Source: Phycisphaerae bacterium (lineage in GTDB: Bacteria > Planctomycetota > Phycisphaerae > Phycisphaerales > Phycisphaeraceae). From it: a stretch of DNA of 11,629 nt. Made by a program: the position numbers and the translations under genes. Of this stretch, positions 1 to 6,278 are shown in pieces; positions within the stretch are counted from its first letter, which is position 1, and each line of letters begins with the position of its first letter. Under the pieces are notes generated by a model. The model made no database searches. It saw nothing but the letters and a program-made list of their open reading frames with translations, and had not been told where the DNA came from. Where the stretch lies: assembly GCA_002688155.1 (NCBI GenBank), contig NZCH01000080.1, forward strand, positions 1 through 11,629. The letters are read 5' to 3'.

Positions 1-140
1 ATGAGCTTGATCTCGTCCCTGCGGTCATGGAGAGCATCGAGCAGACCCACATTGCCATGGCCGCAGATGCCAAAGACATATGGGATGCCTTCCTGGATCA
101 GCACATCGGCGATGAGGTCAGCGCCCTTCATGTTCGCCAT
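1..140 (-). CDS. Thiamine-pyrophosphate-dependent enzyme, N-terminal fragment (cut by window start)
   Basis: Only the first 46 residues are in the window. They begin MANMKGADLIADVLIQEG and continue with IPYVFGICGHGNVGLLDAL. This is the N-terminal layout of the acetolactate-synthase-like TPP enzyme family: a first helix, then a VFG-x-x-G-x-G-x-x-x-LLDAL loop. The usual catalytic Glu comes just after the cut, so it cannot be checked. Substrate is unknown; family members act on 2-keto acids or cyclic diones. The ATG at 140 is supported by AGGAG seven bases upstream. It overlaps the end of the small ORF before it by 13 bases and follows the epimerase on the same strand, so the three are probably co-transcribed. 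The family call is from motif recognition; the specific reaction is open. Confidence 0.8.
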   Translation of the reverse strand, partial: MANMKGADLIADVLIQEGIPYVFGICGHGNVGLLDALHDRRDEIKL

Positions 141-286
141 TGAGAATCTCCTGCGCGGTAGAAATGTGCCAGATCGCTCTCGTGCGGCGCCGGTATCAGG
201 GGATCAGCCTTACCCGGTACGATGATGACATTGGGCGCCTCAAGATCACCAGGCAGCTCGATGATCACGAAATCCGAACGAGCCAT
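128..286 (-). CDS. Small hypothetical protein (52 aa) between epimerase and TPP enzyme
   Basis: A 52-codon ORF starting MARSDFVIIELPGDLEAP and ending FYRAGDSQWRT. It exactly fills the gap between two same-strand genes: it starts 48 bases after the epimerase stop and overlaps the TPP gene start by 13 bases, which suggests translational coupling. An in-frame TAG lies just upstream, so ATG 286 is the only ATG start; a modest AGAGG lies about nine bases before it. No transmembrane segment, signal peptide or Cys/His cluster is seen; the first half is rich in beta-forming hydrophobic residues. I do not recognise the family. It could be a small accessory subunit, or the tail of a decayed gene. The operon position is the main support. 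Confidence 0.5.
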   Translation of the reverse strand: MARSDFVIIELPGDLEAPNVIIVPGKADPLIPAPHESDLAHFYRAGDSQWRT

Positions 287-334
287 TGTCCTGGACCTCT
301 ATCTCATGATAAGCCATTACCGGCCACTGTGATC

Positions 335-1240
335 TCAGCCGGGAACTTCACTCCTGGGCGGTATGCGGTCCTCGACGGGAACACGAGCGAACAGACGTCT
401 CCAGTCGCTTTTCGGCTCGAAGCCAAGCAATCTGCGTGCGCGGCTGATATCAAGAATTGAGGCACAAGGCTTTCGCTCAAAGAGTTCCGGGTCTCGTACC
501 TCGGGAAGCTTGCCGAAACGCTCCTGTATCATTTCGAGGGTCGGTCGCGAGCACAGAGTGTCCTCCGCCGAGATGAAGAAGACGTCGTAGCTCGTATCCT
601 GCACTGTCAATGCCAGGTAGAAGCCTTGGGCAACATCATCGGGTTCCACGTACGACCAGAAGTGATAGTTATTCACATCGGCACCGCGTGCCTCCAGTTC
701 CGGCCACTCCGGCGGAAATACGATGTGTGTCGGACGGATCACCACGACCTCAAGCTTGCCGCGGCTTGCGTAATTTCGGCTGATGACCTCGACCACTTCC
801 TTGCTATGCGAGTAGAACTCCATGGGACGAAGCGGATGAGCCTCATCGACCGGCAGGTATTGGGGCCGACAGCTTTGCTTATCATTGTAGTGAAGGCCCG
901 TGGCTGCATCGCTGGAGGCGACGGCGACGCGACGCACGCCCGTGTTCTCGGCGGCTTGGAGCACATTCCACGTTCCCTGGACGTTGGTATTGAACGTGAC
1001 ATCTGCCGGAGCGACGCGTGGATTCGGGATGGCCGCCAGATGCACGACGGCCTCGTGACCGCTGAGGGCCGCCTCAATCGCCTCGAAATCCAGGATGTTC
1101 GTTTCCACGAAGTCCACGTCCTGCTGTTCCGGTGGCCTGGTGTCAATGACGGTAACGTCCACCTTGTCCCGAAAGTACTCGACCATGTAGAAGCCCACCC
1201 GCCCGCTGCCGCCGGTAATCGCTACCTTCCCAGGATTCAT
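335..1240 (-). CDS. NAD-dependent epimerase/dehydrogenase (extended SDR family)
   Basis: A 301-residue Rossmann-fold enzyme. The dinucleotide motif TGGSGRVG is at residues 9-16. An acidic residue (VIDTRP, D33) after the second strand favours NAD over NADP. VVHLAAIPNPR (65-75) is the usual third motif, and YSHSK (Y143, K147) is the catalytic YxxxK. YVEPDDVAQ (197-205) matches the conserved DDVA region of nucleotide-sugar epimerases and related dehydrogenases. It probably oxidises or epimerises a sugar or sugar acid; uronate-dehydrogenase-like proteins are one possibility. A TTG reading at 1276 would add 12 residues but has no ribosome site; ATG 1240 has AAAAGG six bases upstream and puts the Rossmann motif near the N-terminus as usual. 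It is first in a probable operon with the 52-aa ORF and the TPP enzyme. Specific substrate is not determinable. Confidence 0.88.
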   Translation of the reverse strand: MNPGKVAITGGSGRVGFYMVEYFRDKVDVTVIDTRPPEQQDVDFVETNILDFEAIEAALSGHEAVVHLAAIPNPRVAPADVTFNTNVQGTWNVLQAAENTGVRRVAVASSDAATGLHYNDKQSCRPQYLPVDEAHPLRPMEFYSHSKEVVEVISRNYASRGKLEVVVIRPTHIVFPPEWPELEARGADVNNYHFWSYVEPDDVAQGFYLALTVQDTSYDVFFISAEDTLCSRPTLEMIQERFGKLPEVRDPELFERKPCASILDISRARRLLGFEPKSDWRRLFARVPVEDRIPPRSEVPG

Positions 1241-1792
1241 ACGGCACCTTTTGGAAAAGTTCGACCAGTTTGACAACCGGCAGAAAAGCTCGTTTCCATG
1301 ACGGCAAATCTAGCTGACCTTGGCTCCAAGAGCAATTAGATCAGATGATTAACGAGGCGGCATAATGAGCAACAGGTCCCTCAAGAAACCCCTGATTTCG
1401 ATTCCACTTGGGACCCGCGGCAAGGCAGTCGAAGCCACGAATAAGGGATGACGCAAGTCCTTGCAGAATAGGCGTGACGGGATTATTCGGGTGGACAGGA
1501 ATGCGTATTACAGCAGTCGCTCGAGAAATTGACCGGCCAGTAGACTAATTCGCTTGACGATTTGGCCAAGTTGTCGGCGTCAGACCGACTCGACTTGCCG
1601 GCCGCCTGGCGTATCCCCGTTTACGATGATTTCGAACTGTGCCGATTGTCATGACACAGAAGATGCGGCGTAGCGCTGAGTTTCATGAAACCATTTTCTT
1701 TCTCTTTTGTTGGGCTGGTGACATGCGGGGATATTGGGCCGCAACCCTGGAATGGCAAGTCCCAACATTCCTGTCCCTCACGGGGACTTAAA
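1241..1792. other. Intergenic stretch with weak coding remnants
   Basis: A 552-base gap between the divergent epimerase and the broken aminotransferase; no intact gene of normal size is supported. Two plus-strand traces look faintly coding. One is a 28-codon ORF at 1365-1451 (MSNRSLKKPLISIPLGTR...) with GAGG seven bases before its ATG. The other is a run at 1544-1654, between two stops and without a start, reading TNSLDDLAKLSASDRLDLP then AAWRIPVYDDFELCRLS. Further fragments upstream in that second frame (for example ECVLQQSLEKLTGQ) are broken by stops. They may be remains of a degraded gene or may be chance. The GTCCC/GGGAC inverted repeat at about 1774-1788 lies over the aminotransferase ribosome site. 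Confidence 0.35.
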
Positions 1793-2227
1793 ATGTCTGG
1801 ACCCGGCTCCTGCTGGATTGGTGAAGAGCAAAACAAGCAGGTTCAGGATCTCCTAGAATCCGGGCACCTGATTCGCTATGGGGGCCAGGAAGCTCCCAGG
1901 CTCAAGGCGAAGGTCTATACTCTCGAACGGGATATCGCCGATTAGAGTGGCGCCAAGTACTGTGTGGCCACGTCCCCAGGGACCAGCGCCCGTCTTATTT
2001 CCCTGTAAGCCGCCGGTATTAAGCCGGGCGATCAAGTCATTGTGCCCGCATACACCTTCGCAGCATGCGTCACATCCATCATCTTCGCCGGCAGTGTGCC
2101 GGTCCTGGCGGAAGTTGATGAAAGCGTGGCCCTCGACACCGATAGCGCTGCGGGCGAGAAGATGCTGGGACAGGCAGTGCAGGAAGTGGCTCGGGAAGCG
2201 AAAAAGACTTTGCTGGGGAAGCAGTAG
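1793..2227 (+). pseudogene. Broken DegT/DnrJ/EryC1/StrS-type PLP aminotransferase, N-terminal part
   Basis: Starts at ATG 1793 with GGGGA six bases upstream. The first 50 codons (GPGSCWIGEEQNKQVQDLLE, then SGHLIRYGG, KAKVYTLERDIA) read as the N-terminus of a sugar-type PLP aminotransferase. A TAG at 1943 sits where the family usually has Tyr (A-Y-S-G-A-K-Y). The same frame goes on SGAKYCVATSPGTSARLISL, then TAA at 2006, then AAGIKPGDQVIVPAYTF, AACVTSIIFAGSVPVLAEVDESVALD. These match the GTSA phosphate-binding loop, the PGDEVI(V)P-x-YTF block and the AGAxPVxxEVD block. After about 2134 the sequence stops resembling the family, and an unrelated-looking helical tail (EKMLGQAVQEVAREAKKTLL) ends at TAG 2225. 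The PLP-lysine and C-terminal regions, about two thirds of a normal 370-430 residue protein, are absent. Frame retention with only two stops suggests recent inactivation. Confidence 0.82.
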
Positions 2228-2292
2228 ACGAACAGTTGCGATCTCTGTGGGCCATTGATTGATCCAACGGGCAAGGGTCAGATCACCGACAC

Positions 2293-2709
2293 ATGAAATA
2301 CCTCGCAATCGATCTTGGCGACAAGCGCACCGGTATCGCGGTCGGGGATGATGACACGTCGGTTGTATCACCGCTGACGGTGATCGAGACGTCCGACGTG
2401 GCCGAGCGGTGGCGCCGTGTGCGCACTGTGGTTGAAGAGCATGCGCCCGATGCGCTGGTCGTGGGGCTGCCTTTGAACATGGACGGCAGCGACGGGCCGC
2501 GCGCAAAGTCAGCGCGCGCGTTCGCGAATGAACTGCACGACTTGACCGGCCTGCCCGTGCATCTGACGGACGAAAGGCTCACGACGTTTGCCGCGGATCA
2601 TCAGATGGCGCGAACCGGCCTGACTCATGCGCAGAAGAAACAGCACCGCGACGCGCTCGCCGCGGGACAGATTCTTCAAGACTTTCTGCACTCACGCGCG
2701 CAACAATAG
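2293..2709 (+). CDS. ruvX: YqgF/RuvX family pre-16S rRNA nuclease / Holliday-junction resolvase homologue
   Basis: A 138-residue RNase H-fold protein of normal family length. It has the first acidic motif AIDLGDKRTGIAVG (D7), the signature VVGLPLNMDGSDGPRA (56-71), the DERLTT motif (D93-T98) and the C-terminal acidic residue in KQHRDALAAGQIL (D120). These are the conserved metal-binding positions, so the enzyme looks active. E. coli YqgF takes part in 5' maturation of 16S rRNA; a resolvase role has been proposed from the fold. It acts in the cytoplasm. ATG 2293 is the natural start because MKYLAIDLG puts the first strand at the N-terminus, although no strong ribosome site precedes it (GGG is about 15 bases away). 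It lies 65 bases after the aminotransferase relic and converges on the next gene. Confidence 0.93.
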   Translation: MKYLAIDLGDKRTGIAVGDDDTSVVSPLTVIETSDVAERWRRVRTVVEEHAPDALVVGLPLNMDGSDGPRAKSARAFANELHDLTGLPVHLTDERLTTFAADHQMARTGLTHAQKKQHRDALAAGQILQDFLHSRAQQ

Positions 2710-2749
2710 ACACGATTGCGCAGGACTTTATGGGGTTGGTTTAAGCGGA

Positions 2750-3253
2750 TCACGCCGACTTGCGCGTTAGCTCCATTGCGCGATCGAGCAGTTCCTGCGT
2801 GACTTCCGGCATCGGGTAGTGTTCGCGCAGAAACTCGCGCAACTGTTCAGACTCCGCCAGACGTATGTACACGATCGGTTGGATGCGATTGGCGACGAAT
2901 GTGACCGCGCGGGCCAGTCGCGTGCGCGTCGCAGCCATCAGCAGTTCACCGCCGGGCTCAAAACGCAGTGGCAGGATTTCGAACTGCCACGCCTGTCGGC
3001 GATTGATCACGCGTAGCGCTTCGGAATCGATCGGCTCCTGTGACAGGTCGATCTGGCCGGTCAGCCGGGCGTACTGTTCGATCCATGCTTCTTCGATGCT
3101 GTCGACCGTCACGCCGAACAACCGCTCCGCCAGCACGCCAAACGGAATCCCCGTCTCTTTTTGCTGTTCGAGGATCGCGCCGACCTGCGTCTGTGACAGC
3201 ACGCCTTGTTCGACAAGGATTTCGCCGATTCTCAGGTTTTGCGGTAACGCCAC
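2750..3253 (-). CDS. Stand-alone MshEN / GspE-PilB N-terminal domain protein
   Basis: A 167-residue protein consisting of the N-terminal domain of type II secretion/type IV pilus ATPases without the ATPase. Residues 8-31 (RIGEILVEQGVL, then xxxxVxxxLxxQ) satisfy the MshEN cyclic-di-GMP motif RLGxxLLxxGLLxxxxLxxxLxxQ with conservative changes. A second, degenerate copy follows (FGVLAERLFGVTVDSIEEAW, IEQ; 38-60). The rest (RVINRRQAWQFEILPLRFEP, LLMAATR, PIVYIRL, LREFLREHY) is the usual T2SSE_N alpha/beta part. No Walker motifs are present. A GTG at 3283 would add ten residues, but GTG 3253 has AAGGA seven bases before it and begins MALPQNLRIG, so it was preferred. A cytoplasmic c-di-GMP-responsive adaptor is the natural inference; partner unknown. 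It converges with ruvX. Confidence 0.8.
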   Translation of the reverse strand: MALPQNLRIGEILVEQGVLSQTQVGAILEQQKETGIPFGVLAERLFGVTVDSIEEAWIEQYARLTGQIDLSQEPIDSEALRVINRRQAWQFEILPLRFEPGGELLMAATRTRLARAVTFVANRIQPIVYIRLAESEQLREFLREHYPMPEVTQELLDRAMELTRKSA

Positions 3254-3537
3254 GTGGTATTCCTTCGATGAAAAGTGGGCCACCTATGCCATCGGCATGA
3301 ACATGCAGCGGGTTGAGTGTGTCGCGGCGAGCGCGCGACGCAATTGGGCGAGGTGATTCGGTTGTGGGGTCTCGGACGCGTACAGGGCGTGGGACTTTTA
3401 GCCCGGTCGCCTGCGACTTGCACGCAGCTGCCGGATGGGATGAAAACGCGGAAATATGATTGTCGTCTGTCGTGTTCAGCGCCGCGGCGTACTTCGGGTT
3501 GCGGTACACGTACCACGACCAAATGGGCGACCACTGA

Positions 3538-4128
3538 TCACCGAATCAAATCCACCTGTTCACTCAGTGGATGCACAACGCGCTGGCTTCGCAGGAAGAT
3601 GTCCTGAACCTTTGCCAGTGCTTCGGGAAGGGGTTTTTGCTGTGTCGACCCATCCGCATCGGACCAGAGCGTCGGGTGACGGGTGTACGCCTCGTCATCG
3701 ACCATGACGGTCATCTCAAAGAATCGCGTCAACTCAGCGCGTGTTTTGGGCATTCGCCTGCCGATGTCCCAGGAGCCGGGCGCAATTGCCTGGTCGAGTT
3801 GCTTCAGCGTCTTATCGTCGATTTGATGCGGAAAGATCCGCCCGTCGAGCGACGTGATCGACGCCCTGCCCGAGTGCATGTCAATCTTGAGTTGCTGAGT
3901 GTTGCGCCGGTCGACCGCTTTGCGGTCGGCCATCGGCAGGTAGAAGCTGTGCACGACAATCTGTTGCGCGTGGATCGGTTGGTGTGCGGTGAACGGCCAG
4001 ATGCTTTCAAATCCGCGGCCAAAGTCGGTCATGATGTCGCCGGATGGCGCCCGGTTCGAGCAGCCGCAAAACATCAGGCACGCACTGATGGTAAGAAGGG
4101 CGGATACGACGGTTTGAATCCGGTTCAT
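3538..4128 (-). CDS. Lipoprotein of unknown function
   Basis: A 196-residue protein with a clear lipoprotein signal: MNRIQTVVSALLTISACLMF followed by CGC, lipidation probably at Cys23 (the pair of cysteines makes the exact site slightly uncertain). The mature part has no motif I recognise. It contains IVVHSFYLPMADR, a beta-rich segment IDMHSGRASITSLDGRIFPH, then helices around DDKTLKQLDQAI and RAELTRFFEMTVMVDD. The frame is open to 4374, but ATG 4128 is the start: GGAG lies seven bases upstream and the signal peptide begins there, whereas the extra 82 residues look non-coding. It lies 257 bases downstream of the SH3b gene on the same strand, with an inverted repeat between. Envelope-anchored protein; function not assignable. 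Confidence 0.75.
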   Translation of the reverse strand: MNRIQTVVSALLTISACLMFCGCSNRAPSGDIMTDFGRGFESIWPFTAHQPIHAQQIVVHSFYLPMADRKAVDRRNTQQLKIDMHSGRASITSLDGRIFPHQIDDKTLKQLDQAIAPGSWDIGRRMPKTRAELTRFFEMTVMVDDEAYTRHPTLWSDADGSTQQKPLPEALAKVQDIFLRSQRVVHPLSEQVDLIR

Positions 4129-4164
4129 AAGTGGTCTCCACGCAGGCGCATGCGGCGAGTCACC

Positions 4165-4191
4165 GCGTGCGTCAACGTTAACAACGCACGC
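4165..4191. repeat. Inverted repeat upstream of lipoprotein gene
   Basis: Perfect 8-base arms GCGTGCGT and ACGCACGC separated by 11 bases that contain GTTAAC and AACGTT. It sits 36 bases before the lipoprotein start codon, between two same-strand genes. There is no T-run on either side, so it is not a classical intrinsic terminator; an operator or mRNA hairpin is possible. The rest of the 4129-4385 gap shows only a further GTGCCG/CGGCAC pair (4258-4281). Confidence 0.45.
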
Positions 4192-4385
4192 AACAGGCGG
4201 GACAACAGCATCGCCGCAGGGCGGTGATTCGTCAACTGGCGCTTCATGAACGTTCACGTGCCGTCCCGGCGGGCGCGGCACGCCCGTTTCAATGGTGCAG
4301 GCAACGGCGAAGTACGTTGTCCGCAGCGGAGCCGGTTTCGGGGACGATTCGGCCCGCTTGGATGCAGCGACCAATCACAGCAAAC

Positions 4386-5885
4386 TCAGAACGGGCTTGA
4401 ATCCGCACGCTGCTGTGCGCCATTGTCCACCGCCGGGCCCGCGGACGGTTCGAAACCACCGGCGGACGCAACGTGAACTTGAACCGGATCGATCACGTGC
4501 AGTTTAAGGTTCGGGTCAAAGCGGGGTTTGCCGACGATCTGAACGACTCTGCCCAGTGACTCGGTGGGGTCGAACGTCGCACTGGGCCGCACGTAACCAA
4601 CGGTGCCGCCGTCTTGTGGGTTGACCAGCCGGTACAGCCGTGGCAAGCGCCGACCGTCGAACACTGTCGAAACGACCAGCCGGCCGGTCGCATCGTAACG
4701 CACCAGCCGCTGCACCGCCGCAACGCGCGCCGCGCTGGCACGCGCTTGCTGTGCCGCCGCCAGTTCGTCCTGTAACCCGTCGATATCAGCAAGCACCCGC
4801 GTGGCGCGGGCCATGTACTGCAACTGCGCGATGTGCGTGCTGGCGGTCAGCCGGTCGTGGTAGGACAGTGCGTCGTCCGCCGCAAGTGTTTGGTAGTCGG
4901 ACAACAATTGATCAACCGGACGCTGGCGCAGCGGCCTGTTCATCGCCGCGCGAAAAGCGGCGTCGGCGTCTTGCGGCGTCGGCGATTCAACAAGCGCGGC
5001 GACCGGGTCATCGGGCGCCTCGTCCGATTGCATTGTCGCAATTGCTGTCGGTTGCTTAACCAAAACAATTACGTCCGCGCTTTCAATGTCCGGGGCTGGT
5101 GGCTCGGCCTGCGCAATCAGCGCTGGCGCGGCTTCGTCGTTCACGGGCGGTGCCGGTGTTGTCATTACGTCAGGTGTTTCATCAACCGGCTGCGTTTTGT
5201 CGTTTGAATCGGTTGCACTTTCGCCCGTCAGCATGGCGCTTTGCGAATCGTCTTGCGCCGCGGACGCGTCGTCTACGACGATGGGCACGGCCTGCGTCGG
5301 GGCTTCATTCTTAACGGGTTTTTGTGTGTTTTTTGACGCGTCCGCGTTTTCAGGTTGCGCATCACTGGTCACTTGTTCAGTCACGTCGGTCCCGTCGCCC
5401 CGCGGGGCTTTGGCGCGCGCGATGGAATCAGGCGGCGCGAAAACGGCTGCGCCGGTCGGCGAAACGATCTTAAAGAAACTGCCCTCCCGCGCAACGATGC
5501 GAACGATGTCGTCCTTCACCAGCACCATCTGCACGCGCCAACTGTCGCCGGGCCCGGCCATGTTCGCGGACTTGACGCTCACGCGGTCGCGCTTCACACG
5601 CGCCATCTTGCCGTTCGATGCGAGCACGACGTCGGCCCGGTTCACGTAACTGTGCACACCTGCCGGCGGCGTGATCTTGTACCAGCCGTACATCACGTCC
5701 AGCACCTGTACGGTCTGGCCGCGCGCTAACTCGCCAACGACGTAATAGTCTCCGGCGCCGGCGCGCAGTTGCACATCGTCCACCACCACCGTACCGGTGA
5801 ACAGCGGCTTACGCGCGTACGCGACGGAAACCAGAACAATGCTTGTAAGAACGGCCAGACCGATCGCAATCGTGCGTCCATGCAT
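4386..5885 (-). CDS. Exported SH3b-domain protein with long acidic linker
   Basis: A 499-residue secreted or periplasmic protein. Residues 1-24 are a signal peptide (hydrophobic core IAIGLAVLTSIVLVSV, cleavage after AYA). Residues 28-88 are a bacterial SH3 domain (TGTVVVDDVQLRAGAGDYYV, VGELARGQTVQVL, WYKITPPAGVHSYV). A second SH3-like unit follows at about 92-157 (VSVKSANMAGPGDSW, WRVQMVLVKDDIVRI, FFKIVSPTG). Residues 158-305 are a disordered, Asp/Glu/Pro/Ala-rich linker. Residues 305-395 form a helical, probably coiled-coil region (LQDELAAAQQARASAARVAA), and 395-475 a beta-rich C-terminal unit (GRLVVSTVFDGRRLPRLYRL, VGYVRP, GRVVQIVGKP). SH3b domains usually bind cell-wall or envelope ligands. 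Start at ATG 5885 has GGAGG seven bases upstream; the longer frame to 5948 does not. A candidate promoter lies at 5964-5992. Ligand unknown. Confidence 0.8.
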   Translation of the reverse strand: MHGRTIAIGLAVLTSIVLVSVAYARKPLFTGTVVVDDVQLRAGAGDYYVVGELARGQTVQVLDVMYGWYKITPPAGVHSYVNRADVVLASNGKMARVKRDRVSVKSANMAGPGDSWRVQMVLVKDDIVRIVAREGSFFKIVSPTGAAVFAPPDSIARAKAPRGDGTDVTEQVTSDAQPENADASKNTQKPVKNEAPTQAVPIVVDDASAAQDDSQSAMLTGESATDSNDKTQPVDETPDVMTTPAPPVNDEAAPALIAQAEPPAPDIESADVIVLVKQPTAIATMQSDEAPDDPVAALVESPTPQDADAAFRAAMNRPLRQRPVDQLLSDYQTLAADDALSYHDRLTASTHIAQLQYMARATRVLADIDGLQDELAAAQQARASAARVAAVQRLVRYDATGRLVVSTVFDGRRLPRLYRLVNPQDGGTVGYVRPSATFDPTESLGRVVQIVGKPRFDPNLKLHVIDPVQVHVASAGGFEPSAGPAVDNGAQQRADSSPF

Positions 5886-5963
5886 GATCGAGCCTCCATG
5901 CTCACGAAACTTGTGTGCGATGTTCGGCCGGTGATTGCGGCAAACCACCGACTACCTGAAGTG

Positions 5964-5992
5964 ACGTTACCGCCCGCGGCATCACAGGTCAA
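5964..5992 (-). promoter_or_regulatory. Candidate sigma70-type promoter of the SH3b gene
   Basis: On the minus strand TTGACC is followed, after exactly 17 bases, by TAACGT. The -35 box matches five of six consensus bases, the -10 box three of six. Predicted start of transcription near 5957 would give a leader of about 70 bases before ATG 5885. Spacing and orientation fit; it is a prediction from sequence only. Confidence 0.35.
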
Positions 5993-6031
5993 GAAGAAAG
6001 CGATTTTTCAATTGCCGATTTGCACTTTGCA

Positions 6032-6063
6032 GGGGTACCCCAAACAGTGCCGACGGCACTGTT
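6032..6063. repeat. Two adjacent perfect palindromes
   Basis: GGGGTACCCC (6032-6041) is separated by one base from AACAGTGCCG-A-CGGCACTGTT (6043-6063), a 21-base perfect inverted repeat with 10-base arms. As RNA the second would form a strong hairpin with a tiny loop; no clear U-tract follows, although TTTGGGG comes next on the minus strand. It could terminate parB transcripts or be a protein-binding site. Confidence 0.6.
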
Positions 6064-6251
6064 GACCAGGTCGCATGCAATCAGTTCAACTAGTTGCGCC
6101 GCACGGTGCATCGCCCTGGCTCGCATTGCAAAACGCGAAGCGCTCGCGGGGTTGCCACGAGCCAACGCCCTTTTGCTCACCAGAACCACGTCGGCGGCAA
6201 ATCAAAAATTGCCGCACCGCGACCTTGCCGCGCAAAGATTATGACATAACA

Positions 6252-6267
6252 TGTTTATATATAAACA
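6252..6267. repeat. AT-rich 16-bp palindrome after parB
   Basis: TGTTTATATATAAACA is a perfect 16-base palindrome inside a strikingly AT-rich patch (about 6240-6275), 11 bases past the parB stop codon. It overlaps another palindrome, AACATGTT (6248-6255). It lacks the CACGTG core of parS, so it is not a ParB site by consensus. Role unknown. Confidence 0.6.
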
Positions 6268-6278
6268 CTTACGTCTAT

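Larger units (their letters stand above)
5886..6278. other. Intergenic region between parB and the SH3b gene
   Basis: A 393-base stretch with no supported gene. It holds a candidate promoter for the SH3b gene (5964-5992), a palindrome cluster (6032-6063) and an AT-rich palindrome just after parB (6252-6267). A GTG-started minus-strand frame at 5989-6189 has no ribosome site and was not accepted. Confidence 0.6.

Noticed and set aside
140..460. Plus-strand frames at the left end (1-225, 140-460)
   Set aside because: They are complementary to the TPP fragment, the 52-aa ORF and the epimerase end; no motifs or ribosome sites.
626..1273. 215-codon plus-strand frame
   Set aside because: Antisense to the epimerase, whose Rossmann and YxxxK motifs are unambiguous.
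1853..2506. 217-codon minus-strand frame
   Set aside because: Antisense to the aminotransferase relic and ruvX; basic, Arg/Pro-rich composition typical of a shadow.
2958..3509. Minus-strand frame beginning MYRNPKYAAALN
   Set aside because: The first 15 codons look coding, but it then runs through the MshEN gene in another frame and has no ribosome site. At most a frameshifted remnant; the 3254-3537 gap otherwise shows nothing.
5989..6189. 66-codon minus-strand frame
   Set aside because: GTG start without a ribosome site, spans the large palindrome, and has no recognisable motif.
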